Origin: Aestuariibaculum suncheonense
Lineage (GTDB): Bacteria; Bacteroidota; Bacteroidia; Flavobacteriales; Flavobacteriaceae
Direction: 5' to 3'
DNA: 64,000 bases
NCBI RefSeq assembly: GCF_014596935.1
Contig: NZ_JACVXC010000001.1
Location: 62,001 to 126,000, forward strand
Under the pieces are notes generated by a model. It was given only the letters and a program-made list of their open reading frames with translations. It ran no database searches and was not told the DNA's origin. Positions 9,808 to 17,908 of this stretch are shown here, piece after piece. Position 1 is the stretch's first letter, and the number at the start of each line of letters is the position of its first letter. Both the position numbers and the translations under genes were made by a program.

Positions 9808-9848
9808 AAATAACACTGATTTTAAGTAAATTAAAATCAGTGTTATTT
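9808..9848 (-). terminator. Strong intrinsic terminator after hemCD
   Basis: An 18-bp perfect stem (9808-9825 with 9831-9848) with a 5-nt loop lies 20 nt beyond the hemCD stop, with A/T-rich ends on both sides. It separates hemA-hemCD from trkH-trkA-hemE. It could act as a full stop or as a partial attenuator. Confidence 0.75.
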
Positions 9849-9867
9849 AAGAACAAAAATAGAACTT

Positions 9868-11445
9868 TTATATGTAATGCTCGTTAACTAATTCTATAAC
9901 GCTTTCTACCGTAGGAACTTTGGCGATTCTTACATCACTAAAATGCTTTTTGGCTTCTTTAGCAGTACTGTCGCCAATACAAAATGCAATTACTTCGGCT
10001 TTGTTTTTCTGAACAAAACTTTCTACGGTTGAAGGACTGTAAAACATTACACTTTCTATAGAATCGTTTACGCGAATACCATCATATTTTGTCTGGTAAG
10101 CTTCAACTTCGGTAACTTTTATATTGTTTTCTTCTAAAATAGTAGGAAGATCATCCAGCCTTAAATCACTGCAGAAATAGGTTACGGTGTTACCTTCCAT
10201 ATATTCTACAAGATAGTTAGCCAGTTTTTTTGCACTATTTTCAAAATGCGTGACTTTACCAATTTTAGTTTCTACCATGCGCTTGGTACGGCGCCCTACG
10301 CAGTAAATGTTTTTAAACTGAAGTTCTACAGGAGAAAAACTGGTTAGTAAACTTTCAACAGCATTTTTACTGGTAATGATAACGTTTTCAATTTCGTTTT
10401 TTACAAAACGCGGATGAATACGGTTTAAGCTTATTTTTATAAAATCGCTGTGTTCAACAACGGCTTTTTCATGAAAGAGTGCACGTTGGTCTTCAGTAAA
10501 CGATTTTGTGGAATAGACATTCGTGTTTTTGTGACCGCCTTTTATGCTGTCCATTAAACGCTTTCCGCCACGTTCGATAATGAATTCGGCGCAGTATTTA
10601 GCCATATCGTGATGTTCACCCACTTTTTTAACGCGGGTTACATCGATACGTTTGGTGCCATCTACACTTAAAAGTACACCTTTAAATGTGATTTCGTCAT
10701 TTTTAATAGTTGCCAAAGCACCAATTGGAGCGGTACAACCGCCTTCCAGCTTATTTAAAAATTCACGCTCTATAGAGGTGCAGATTTCGGTTTCTCTGTG
10801 ATTCAATTGCGAGCAGGCTGTTAGCGAATAATCGTCTTCACCTAAGGCTGTAATCATAATGGCGCCTTGAGCCGGTGCAGGAATCATCCAGTCTAAATTA
10901 ACGGCTTCTTCCGGACGAATACCAATACGGCCAATGCCGGCAGCCGCAAAAATGGCCCCGTTCCAGTGTTCGATATCGGCAAGTTTTTGTAAACGAGAGT
11001 TTACATTGCCACGTAAATCTACAATGGTATGCGTTGGGAAACGATTTAGCCATTGTGCACGACGGCGTAAACTTCCGGTAGCAATGACAGCATCTTTAGC
11101 GCCTAAAAACTCTTCGTTGTGCTTGAAAACCAACGTGTCGTTTACGTTACCGCGTTTTAAAACCGCAGCTTGTACAATGCCATTTGGCAATACGGTTGGA
11201 ACATCTTTTAGAGAATGTACGGCAATATCAATGTCATGATTTAACATGGCGATATCTAGTGTTCTCGTAAAAATTCCGGTAATTCCTAATTCGTAAAGCG
11301 GTTTGTCTAAAACAATATCGCCTGTAGATTTTACAGGAACCAATTGTGTTTTATAACCTAATTCTTCAAGTTGATTTTGTACTATTTTGGCCTGCCATAG
11401 CGCTAACTCGCTATCGCGTGTACCAATTTTTATAATTTTAGACAT
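9868..11445 (-). CDS. hemCD: Fused hydroxymethylbilane synthase / uroporphyrinogen-III synthase
   Basis: The protein carries two consecutive heme-pathway enzymes. Residues 1 to about 300 are porphobilinogen deaminase: GTRDSELALWQAK, IAVHSLKDVPT with the catalytic Asp, ATGSLRRRAQW, and the dipyrromethane cofactor cysteine in LEGGCTAPIGA (about C237). Residues from about 330 to 525 match uroporphyrinogen-III synthase: VIITSKNAVESLL, YCVGRRTKRMVE, YFCSDLRLDDLP, VMFYSPSTVESF, AFCIGDSTAKEAKKH. HemC makes the linear tetrapyrrole and HemD flips and closes ring D, so fusion places an unstable intermediate next to its acceptor. HemC alone is usually about 310 residues. Overlaps hemA by 8 nt; translational coupling is likely. 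Confidence 0.93.
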   Translation of the reverse strand: MSKIIKIGTRDSELALWQAKIVQNQLEELGYKTQLVPVKSTGDIVLDKPLYELGITGIFTRTLDIAMLNHDIDIAVHSLKDVPTVLPNGIVQAAVLKRGNVNDTLVFKHNEEFLGAKDAVIATGSLRRRAQWLNRFPTHTIVDLRGNVNSRLQKLADIEHWNGAIFAAAGIGRIGIRPEEAVNLDWMIPAPAQGAIMITALGEDDYSLTACSQLNHRETEICTSIEREFLNKLEGGCTAPIGALATIKNDEITFKGVLLSVDGTKRIDVTRVKKVGEHHDMAKYCAEFIIERGGKRLMDSIKGGHKNTNVYSTKSFTEDQRALFHEKAVVEHSDFIKISLNRIHPRFVKNEIENVIITSKNAVESLLTSFSPVELQFKNIYCVGRRTKRMVETKIGKVTHFENSAKKLANYLVEYMEGNTVTYFCSDLRLDDLPTILEENNIKVTEVEAYQTKYDGIRVNDSIESVMFYSPSTVESFVQKNKAEVIAFCIGDSTAKEAKKHFSDVRIAKVPTVESVIELVNEHYI

Positions 11446-12697
11446 GTGTTTTGGTTTCTAACTGAAACACTTTTTTAATGAGTTCCAGACTCTCATCTGT
11501 AGATACAGCATCATCTTTTAAATGATGTGCAAAATGATTTGTTATTTTTTGAATAATATTATTGCTGATTAATTCGGCTTGTGCTTCGTTAAAATCGGAA
11601 GTTTTTTTGCGTTGTGTTTCTAATTCACTGGTCGCAAAATCCATGAGTTTTTCTTTTAAAGCTTTAATAGTTGGTGCAAACTTTCTAGTTTCTAACCAAC
11701 CGTTAAATTCAGCTTTTACCTCTTCAATAATAGCTTCAGCTAAAGGAATGTGTTTTTTGCGTTCTTCCAGTGTTTGGTCTGTTATTTTAGATAAATCATC
11801 TAAATGAACCAAAGTCACGTTCTCTAATTCTTCAACATTAGAATCCACGTTTTTAGGAATCGATAAATCTAAAATCAATAATGGCTTTTTCGATTGAATC
11901 AAGTGCTTGTCAACCGTTGGACGTTGCGCACCTGTAGCTACAATTAAAATGTCTGATTTATTAATTTCTTCCTGAAGATTGGCGTAATCTTTAACAATTA
12001 AATTGAACTTACCGGCAATTTGTTCAGCCTTGGTTTTTGTTCGGTTTATTAAAGTAATATGCTCGTTCTTCGTATGTTTTACTAGGTTTTCACAGGTGTT
12101 TCTTCCTATTTTACCTGTTCCGAATAGTAAAATGTTTTTAGAGGAAATAGCTTCCACTGTATTGAAGATATATTGCACCGAAGCAAACGATACCGATGTG
12201 GCACCCGATGATATTTCAGTTTCTGTTTTGATGCGTTTACTCGCCTGAATTACGGCATTTAGTAAACGCTCGGTAAAGTGATTAAGTAAGCCGTGTTTTT
12301 TAGACACACGCGCACTGGCTTTCAATTGACTGATAATTTCGAAATCACCCAAAATCTGGCTATCTAAACCAGAACCTACTTTAAACATATGTGCAATAGC
12401 TTCGTTATTTTTGTAGATGTAGGCCACTTGTTGGAATTCATCAACCGTCCCTTTTGTATTGTCGCAAAGCAGCTGAATAAGCTGGTAGGGGTGTTGAGCA
12501 AAACCGTAGATTTCGGTTCGGTTACATGTAGAAGTGACAAGCAAACTTTCAATACCGTTTTCTTTTCCTTGATGGATTAGTGCTAGTTTGGCATTTTCAT
12601 CTAAACTGAAATGTCCTCGTATCTCGGCATCGGCTTTTTTGTAGCTTAACCCAATGGCATAGAAGGAGTTACTTTTAGATATGTTGTATTGGTGCAT
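11438..12697 (-). CDS. hemA: Glutamyl-tRNA reductase
   Basis: HemA reduces glutamyl-tRNA to glutamate-1-semialdehyde, the committed step of C5-pathway tetrapyrrole synthesis and usually the control point. The 419 residues have the catalytic-Cys motif STCNRTEIYG, the segment LDSQILGDFEIISQLK, an NADPH-binding Rossmann domain (LLFGTGKIGRNTCENL) and the C-terminal dimerisation domain. It is first in its operon, with a -7-like box 23 nt upstream. Divergent from it is an AraC regulator. hemL, the next enzyme, is not in this window. Confidence 0.97.
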   Translation of the reverse strand: MHQYNISKSNSFYAIGLSYKKADAEIRGHFSLDENAKLALIHQGKENGIESLLVTSTCNRTEIYGFAQHPYQLIQLLCDNTKGTVDEFQQVAYIYKNNEAIAHMFKVGSGLDSQILGDFEIISQLKASARVSKKHGLLNHFTERLLNAVIQASKRIKTETEISSGATSVSFASVQYIFNTVEAISSKNILLFGTGKIGRNTCENLVKHTKNEHITLINRTKTKAEQIAGKFNLIVKDYANLQEEINKSDILIVATGAQRPTVDKHLIQSKKPLLILDLSIPKNVDSNVEELENVTLVHLDDLSKITDQTLEERKKHIPLAEAIIEEVKAEFNGWLETRKFAPTIKALKEKLMDFATSELETQRKKTSDFNEAQAELISNNIIQKITNHFAHHLKDDAVSTDESLELIKKVFQLETKTHV

Positions 12698-12719
12698 GCT
12701 TGATCTTGAAATTTCAAGG

Positions 12720-12727
12720 CAAATGTA
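12720..12727 (-). promoter_or_regulatory. -7 box of the hemA-hemCD promoter
   Basis: On the minus strand this reads TACATTTG, matching the Bacteroidota -7 consensus TAnnTTTG. It would put the transcript start about 15 nt before the hemA ATG. The upstream -33 element is not clear. Confidence 0.5.
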
Positions 12728-12801
12728 TGTCGATACAAATTAAAAAAATAACGCTGAAAGAACTTTTAATAACGATAGTGGTTTTTTATCTGTTTTTTTC
12801 G

Positions 12802-12827
12802 TTGTAAATTAGCAATTGCTATATTTT
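12802..12827 (+). promoter_or_regulatory. Possible promoter of the AraC-type regulator gene
   Basis: TTG at 12802-12804 and TATATTTT at 12820-12827 resemble -33 and -7 elements (last G of the -7 box replaced), about 60 nt before the regulator's ATG. The whole divergent region to hemA is under 200 nt, so one protein could influence both directions. Confidence 0.35.
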
Positions 12828-12886
12828 TATAGTGAAATGGTTAAGTTTAGAGTTTTTTGTTTAGAACTAATCTAAATAATTTAGTT

Positions 12887-13786
12887 ATGATGCATAATGG
12901 GATAGATTTTAAAAATAACGCCACAGGTTCTTTTGATGAAACCGAAATTGAAGATGGGTTTTTGGTTTTCACCTTTAAGAACGATACCAGTAGCGAGCAA
13001 TGTATAGTTAAAGATATTAACTGTGATTTCATTCAATTTCACTTTTGCATAAAAGGTTCCAGTAAGTTTCATTTTAATGAAGGACGCTATACGTTGAACA
13101 TACATGAGGAAAACTCGTTGCTGCTATATAATCCGCAGCGCGATTTGCCGATTAATCTGGAGGTGAATCCAAATTCATGGATTGTTTCGGTGTTGATTTC
13201 CATAAAAAAATTCCATGGTTTATTTTCTCAGGAGGCTGATTATATATCCTTTTTAAATGCTGAAAACAAAGACAAAAAGTATTATAAAGATGGTATCATT
13301 TCCCCGTCTATGGCTATTGTTTTGAATCAATTGATAAACTTTAATTTAAATACGACCATTAAGAATCTGTACTTTAAAGGAAAAGCTTATGAATTGTTGA
13401 GCTTGTATTTTAATAGGAGTGAAGATGCCAATGTAGAACAATGTCCGTTTTTGGTAGATGAAACCAATGTTATTAAAATTCGAAAAGCCAAAGATATCAT
13501 TATAGCAAATATGTCAGAACCGCCAAGTTTACAGGAATTGGCCGATGAAATAGGCTTGAGTCTAAAAAAATTAAAGGAAGGTTTTAAGCAAATTTACGGC
13601 GATTCGGTCTATAGTTTTTTATTTGATTATAAAATGGAAGTGTCTCGAAAACTTCTCGAATCGGGAGAAAATAATGTGAATGAAGTCGGATTAAAAGTGG
13701 GGTACAGTACGGCAAGCCATTTTATAGCTGCGTTTAAAAAGAAATATGGTACGACACCTAAAAAATATTTGCAATCAATTAGCTAG
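12887..13786 (+). CDS. AraC-family transcriptional regulator divergent from hemA
   Basis: A DNA-binding regulator of about 299 residues. The C-terminal ~100 residues form the two-helix-turn-helix AraC domain (PPSLQELADEIGLSLKKLKEGFKQIYGDSVYSFL, then EVGLKVGYSTASHFIAAFKKKYGTTPKKYL, given here as motifs across residues about 205-295). The N-terminal part is not a plain cupin AraC_binding domain; its overall look is similar to PchR-like iron/siderophore regulators, which is an inference. A TTG start 10 codons upstream is possible, but ATG-ATG at 12887 is preferred. Head-to-head placement with hemA makes a role in controlling heme or iron genes plausible. Confidence 0.85.
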   Translation: MMHNGIDFKNNATGSFDETEIEDGFLVFTFKNDTSSEQCIVKDINCDFIQFHFCIKGSSKFHFNEGRYTLNIHEENSLLLYNPQRDLPINLEVNPNSWIVSVLISIKKFHGLFSQEADYISFLNAENKDKKYYKDGIISPSMAIVLNQLINFNLNTTIKNLYFKGKAYELLSLYFNRSEDANVEQCPFLVDETNVIKIRKAKDIIIANMSEPPSLQELADEIGLSLKKLKEGFKQIYGDSVYSFLFDYKMEVSRKLLESGENNVNEVGLKVGYSTASHFIAAFKKKYGTTPKKYLQSIS

Positions 13787-13790
13787 TGTT

Positions 13791-14501
13791 ATGAGAGGTT
13801 TATTATTTTGTTTAGTCGTTGTTTTTTCAAGTTTCGTTTCACCGCCTAAAGAATCTCAGATATTGGTGTTTACCAAAACGGCTGGTTTTAGGCATGAGTC
13901 TATTGAGGTTGGTGTTGAAACTTTAAAAGCATTAGGTATCGAAAATCAGTTTGCCATCACCCACACCGAAAACGCAGAAGTATTCAACTATAGAAATTTA
14001 AAACGTTACGATGCAGTGATTTTTTTAAATACTACCGGCGATGTTTTGAATGCCGAACAGGAACAAGCCTTTGAAAAATATATTAATAAAGGTGGAAGTT
14101 TTATGGGAATTCATGCCGCAACCGACACCGAATTCGAGTGGCCTTGGTTTAACAAGTTGGTAGGCGCTTATTTTCTGGATCATCCAAAACAGCAAACTGC
14201 AACGATTAATCGAGTTATTCGGTCGCATCCCGCTACAAAACATTTACCAAACCAATGGCAGCGTTATGATGAGTGGTATAATTTTAAATCTATGAATAAG
14301 CAGGTTAATGTGCTTTTAATGTTAGATGAAACCTCTTATGAAGGAGGAAAAAACGGGGCTTTTCACCCAATAGCCTGGTGTCATGAGTTTGATGGCGGAC
14401 GTGCATTTTATACCGGATTGGGGCATACCGTTGCGTCTTACAGTGAACCGGAATTTAAAAAACATTTGCTGGGAGGGATTTTGTATTGCTTAAATCGATG
14501 A
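13791..14501 (+). CDS. ThuA-domain secreted protein
   Basis: A 236-residue protein with an N-terminal hydrophobic signal (GLLFCLVVVFSSFVS) and a ThuA-like class I glutamine-amidotransferase fold: LVFTKTAGFRHESIEVG, AVIFLNTTGDVLN, GGSFMGIHAATDTEFEWPW, and the C-terminal GGRAFYTGLGHTVASY. ThuA proteins occur in sugar-utilisation clusters; their reaction is poorly defined. An upstream in-frame start lies inside the AraC gene, but the ATG at 13791 places the signal peptide at the N-terminus. It begins 4 nt after the regulator stops, implying co-transcription. Confidence 0.88.
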   Translation: MRGLLFCLVVVFSSFVSPPKESQILVFTKTAGFRHESIEVGVETLKALGIENQFAITHTENAEVFNYRNLKRYDAVIFLNTTGDVLNAEQEQAFEKYINKGGSFMGIHAATDTEFEWPWFNKLVGAYFLDHPKQQTATINRVIRSHPATKHLPNQWQRYDEWYNFKSMNKQVNVLLMLDETSYEGGKNGAFHPIAWCHEFDGGRAFYTGLGHTVASYSEPEFKKHLLGGILYCLNR

Positions 14502-14698
14502 TTTTTAATATATTAGAAAAACCTAAATCATTGTTTATGAAATATTTAACCCCTGAAATTGAAGCGCTTTCAAAAAGTGTCAGTTCAAAATCATTAGCAA
14601 GACCTTCAACCTCCTGTGGCATTTTCCAGGATTGTGATTACAACGAAGAACGACCAAAACCTTATTTTCAGAAAAAAATTGAAGAAAACGATGTGTAG
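14498..14698 (+). CDS. Small protein of unknown function, coupled to the ThuA gene
   Basis: An ORF of about 66 residues whose ATG overlaps the ThuA stop codon (ATGA, 4-nt overlap), a classic coupling arrangement. A second ATG at 14537 (MKYLTPEIEALSKSV) gives a 53-residue version. The sequence has a central Ser-rich stretch, two cysteines (SCGIFQDCDY) and a basic/acidic C-terminus, with no signal peptide or membrane segment. Not recognised. It lies 200 nt upstream of hemH. The codon pattern looks coding, but without homologues it remains tentative. Confidence 0.5.
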   Translation: MIFNILEKPKSLFMKYLTPEIEALSKSVSSKSLARPSTSCGIFQDCDYNEERPKPYFQKKIEENDV

Positions 14699-14797
14699 TT
14701 TGTTTTTTGAGTTTTAAATCCTTTTATAATCAATTTGGTTTAATTCTTAATAAGAAAATACTATACTAACATATAACGACGATTGTAATTTCTATTG

Positions 14798-14805
14798 TAC
14801 TTTTG
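14798..14805 (+). promoter_or_regulatory. -7 box upstream of hemH
   Basis: TACTTTTG matches TAnnTTTG. The leader to the hemH ATG would be about 88 nt, long for this genome, leaving room for post-transcriptional control. No clear -33 TTG at the ideal distance. Confidence 0.45.
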
Positions 14806-14898
14806 CAATAAGAGATGAGCCTGAATCACCCATGTTTTAAGTAAAACTTATGCAGGCGAATTCCACTTAACGAAAACATAGAAATTTAGCATTAACAG

Positions 14899-15930
14899 AT
14901 GAAAAAAGGTATTCTACTCGTTAATTTAGGGTCGCCAGACAGCCCGTCACCAAAAGATGTAAAGAAATATTTAGGAGAGTTTTTAATGGATGAGCGTGTT
15001 ATCGATATTCCGCTTTTGGCCAGAACAGCTCTTGTTAAAGGAATTATTCTGAAAACACGTCCTAAGGCTTCGGCAGCAGCTTACAAAAAGATTTGGTGGG
15101 AAGAAGGATCGCCTTTAATCGTCATTTCAGAACGTGTACAAAAGAAGCTTCAAAAGTTAGTTGATGTTCCCGTAGCCTTAGCCATGCGTTACGGCAGTAT
15201 GACTATTAAAAAAGGACTTCAGGAATTGGTAGATCAGGGGGTAGAAGAAGTCCTGTTATTTCCATTATATCCACAGTTTGCCATGGCTACAACCGAAACT
15301 ATTACGGTTTTAGCTGAAGAACTACGCCAAGAGCATTTTCCAAATTTAAAAATTGAATCGGTTCCGGCATTTTACAATAAGCCAGACTATATTGAAGTGC
15401 TTTCAGAGAGTATTAAAAAGCATTTAGAAGGAAAAGATTACGAACATCTACTGTTTTCATATCACGGCGTACCAGAGCGTCACATTCGTAAAAGCGATGT
15501 GACCAAATCGCATTGTAAAATAGACGGGAGTTGTTGTAAAACACCTAGTAAAGCACATGAGTTTTGCTACAGGCATCAATGTCTGGAAGTAACGCGCCTG
15601 GTTGCTGAAAGACTTCAGCTTAAATCCGATTCCTATTCAACATCGTTTCAATCGCGATTAGGATTCGATCCGTGGTTATTGCCATATACCGACAGAACCA
15701 TAGAGCGTTTAGGGAAAAGCGGAGTGAAAAATATGGCGATTGTAACACCGGCCTTTGTAAGTGATTGTTTAGAGACTTTAGAGGAAATAGCAATGGAAGG
15801 TCAGGAGATTTTCCATGAAATGGGCGGAAAAGATTTTACTACAGTGCCATGTTTAAATGATGATGATGAGTGGGTAGCCCTGTTGGCAAAATGGATAAAA
15901 AACTGGGAATCGACTAACGTTATAGCTTAA
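14899..15930 (+). CDS. hemH: Ferrochelatase
   Basis: HemH inserts Fe2+ into protoporphyrin IX to form protoheme, the last step. The 343 residues include GILLVNLGSPDSP at the N-terminus, the catalytic His region LLFSYHGVPERH, SFQSRLGFDPWLLPYTD, and VTPAFVSDCLETLEE. A central Cys-rich insert (CKIDGSCCKTPSKAHEFC) is present; Fe-S clusters occur in some ferrochelatases, but whether these cysteines bind one is unknown. The stop overlaps the start of the MATE gene by one nucleotide (TAATG). Confidence 0.97.
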   Translation: MKKGILLVNLGSPDSPSPKDVKKYLGEFLMDERVIDIPLLARTALVKGIILKTRPKASAAAYKKIWWEEGSPLIVISERVQKKLQKLVDVPVALAMRYGSMTIKKGLQELVDQGVEEVLLFPLYPQFAMATTETITVLAEELRQEHFPNLKIESVPAFYNKPDYIEVLSESIKKHLEGKDYEHLLFSYHGVPERHIRKSDVTKSHCKIDGSCCKTPSKAHEFCYRHQCLEVTRLVAERLQLKSDSYSTSFQSRLGFDPWLLPYTDRTIERLGKSGVKNMAIVTPAFVSDCLETLEEIAMEGQEIFHEMGGKDFTTVPCLNDDDEWVALLAKWIKNWESTNVIA

Positions 15931-17282
15931 TGGCAAAAGTATCGGCAAAGGATTTAGGAACACAACCCATAAGCAAATTACTGGTTAAACAAGCGGTTCC
16001 TGCGTCAATAGGTATTTTAGTGATGTCATTAAATATATTAGTCGATACTATTTTTGTGGGACATTGGATTGGTTCTATCGCTATTGCAGCGATAAACATT
16101 GTATTACCAGTGTCGTTTTTTATTGCGGCTTTAGGGATGAGTATTGGGATTGGAGGATCGTCAATTATATCCAGAGCTTTAGGAGCTTCCAATCAGGAAA
16201 AGGCGCTGAAAACCTTCGGAAACCAGATTACTCTGGCCTTGTTGTTTACGGTGTCGATGGTCGTTTTAGGTCTGACTTTTGCAGATAATATTATTTTATC
16301 CTTTGGTGGAAAAGGGGCAATTTTTGATCCTGCAAAAATTTATTACCAGATTGTGCTTTATGGAGTGCCTTTTCTGGCACTATGTATGCTAGGGAACACC
16401 GTAATTCGCGCTGAAGGTAAGCCTAAGTTTGCCATGTACGCCATGATGATTCCGTCGGTAAGCAATTTAATTCTGGATTATATTTTAATAAATCTTTTAG
16501 ATTATGGTATGTATGGCGCAGCCTGGGCAACAACCATTTCCTATGTTATTTGCTTCGTGTTTATTCTATGGTTTTTTCTGTCTAAACATTCCGAATTAAA
16601 AATCAATTTTCTTCATTTCGGACTTAATCTATCTATAGTAAAAGAAATAGCCTCTTTAGGTTTTGTAACCTTGGCCAGACAGGCGGTGGTAAGTATCACC
16701 TATTTGTTTATGAATAATATTCTCTTCGATTTAGGAGGAGAAACGTCAGTGACAGCTTACGCTATTGTTGGTCGCATGCTCATGTTTGCTTTATTCCCGG
16801 TATTCGGAATTACCCAAGGATTTTTACCTATAGCTGGCTTTAATTATGGTGCTAAAAATTACGATCGCGTTCGGGAGAGTATTAACACGGCAATCAAGTA
16901 TGCTTCGGTTTTGGCGACTTTGGTTTTTATTTTACTAATGGCATTTCCGGAAGCCATTACTAAAATGTTTACTAGTGATGTTGCTGTGATTCAACAAACC
17001 CCAAGTGATATGCGCTGGGTTTTTGCTGCAACGCCCATTATCGCACTTCAACTTATTGGTGCGGCTTATTTTCAAGCCATTGGTAAAGCAACACCAGCGT
17101 TGTTACTAACCTTATCGCGACAAGGGTTTTTCTTTATTCCGTTGATTTTAATTTTACCTAAATTTTACGGGGAATTAGGTGTTTGGATGTCTTTCCCTAT
17201 ATCCGATGTCTTATCAACTTTAGTTACGGGATATTTTTTAAACCGCGAGATTCGAAGAGATTTAATTGCTAAAACCACATAA
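15930..17282 (+). CDS. MATE-family multidrug/metabolite exporter
   Basis: A 450-residue, 12-helix inner-membrane antiporter of the MATE family with internally repeated halves (VPASIGILVMSLNILVDTIFVG; LVTLARQAVVSITYLFMNNILF as the second-half equivalent) and FPVFGITQGFLPIAGFNYGA. MATE proteins export cationic drugs or metabolites with Na+ or H+. Its ATG overlaps the hemH stop, and hemJ starts 11 nt after it, so it sits translationally coupled in the middle of the terminal heme operon. That context suggests a tetrapyrrole-related or protective role, which is inference only. Confidence 0.92.
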   Translation: MAKVSAKDLGTQPISKLLVKQAVPASIGILVMSLNILVDTIFVGHWIGSIAIAAINIVLPVSFFIAALGMSIGIGGSSIISRALGASNQEKALKTFGNQITLALLFTVSMVVLGLTFADNIILSFGGKGAIFDPAKIYYQIVLYGVPFLALCMLGNTVIRAEGKPKFAMYAMMIPSVSNLILDYILINLLDYGMYGAAWATTISYVICFVFILWFFLSKHSELKINFLHFGLNLSIVKEIASLGFVTLARQAVVSITYLFMNNILFDLGGETSVTAYAIVGRMLMFALFPVFGITQGFLPIAGFNYGAKNYDRVRESINTAIKYASVLATLVFILLMAFPEAITKMFTSDVAVIQQTPSDMRWVFAATPIIALQLIGAAYFQAIGKATPALLLTLSRQGFFFIPLILILPKFYGELGVWMSFPISDVLSTLVTGYFLNREIRRDLIAKTT

Positions 17283-17293
17283 AAACAATTTCA

Positions 17294-17842
17294 ATGGAAT
17301 ACTACAATTATATAAAAGCGTTACATCTTATTTTTGTAATCACCTGGTTTGCCGGTCTGTTTTACATCCCCAGATTGTTTGTGTATCAAATTGAGGCTTC
17401 AGAGAAACCTTCACCGGAAAAGGAAATCTTAGGAAAACAACTGGCCTTGATGGCAAAGCGACTATGGAATATCATTACCTGGCCATCGGCGATTTTAGCA
17501 ACGGTTTTCGCTATTTGGTTGCTTATTTTAATGCCAGGTTTTCTAAAACAGCCCTGGATGCATGTTAAACTGGCTTTTGTGGTTTTACTAATCATCTATC
17601 ACTTAAAAACCCATCAATATTACAAACAATTGCAAAAAGGAATAGTCGCTAAAACGTCCAATTTTATGCGTTTATGGAATGAAGGTGCCACCTTTATTTT
17701 ATTCGCTGTGGTGTTTTTGGTTATTTTAAAAAGCGCTATTAATTGGGTGTTTGGAGTTGTTGGAATTCTTGTATTAGGAATTTTAATCACCTTAGGATTC
17801 AAAATTTACAAGAATATTCGTGATAAAAATCCGGAGGCATAA
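17294..17842 (+). CDS. hemJ: HemJ-type protoporphyrinogen IX oxidase
   Basis: HemJ (formerly UPF0093/COG1981) oxidises protoporphyrinogen IX to protoporphyrin IX in the inner membrane. The 182 residues hold about four to five helices. The N-terminal motif YIKALHLIFVITWFAGLFYIPRLFVYQ is diagnostic, with the early conserved His; the C-terminal RLWNEGATFILF resembles the conserved RxxNE element. It supplies the substrate for HemH, encoded two genes upstream, and completes the step after HemF. The last helix is followed by a short basic tail. Confidence 0.93.
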   Translation: MEYYNYIKALHLIFVITWFAGLFYIPRLFVYQIEASEKPSPEKEILGKQLALMAKRLWNIITWPSAILATVFAIWLLILMPGFLKQPWMHVKLAFVVLLIIYHLKTHQYYKQLQKGIVAKTSNFMRLWNEGATFILFAVVFLVILKSAINWVFGVVGILVLGILITLGFKIYKNIRDKNPEA

Positions 17843-17908
17843 GCGCTTGCTTCGAGCCGGGAAAATATTGGCTTAATTATTGCTATATTTAGTCAATTAA
17901 AACTTCAG

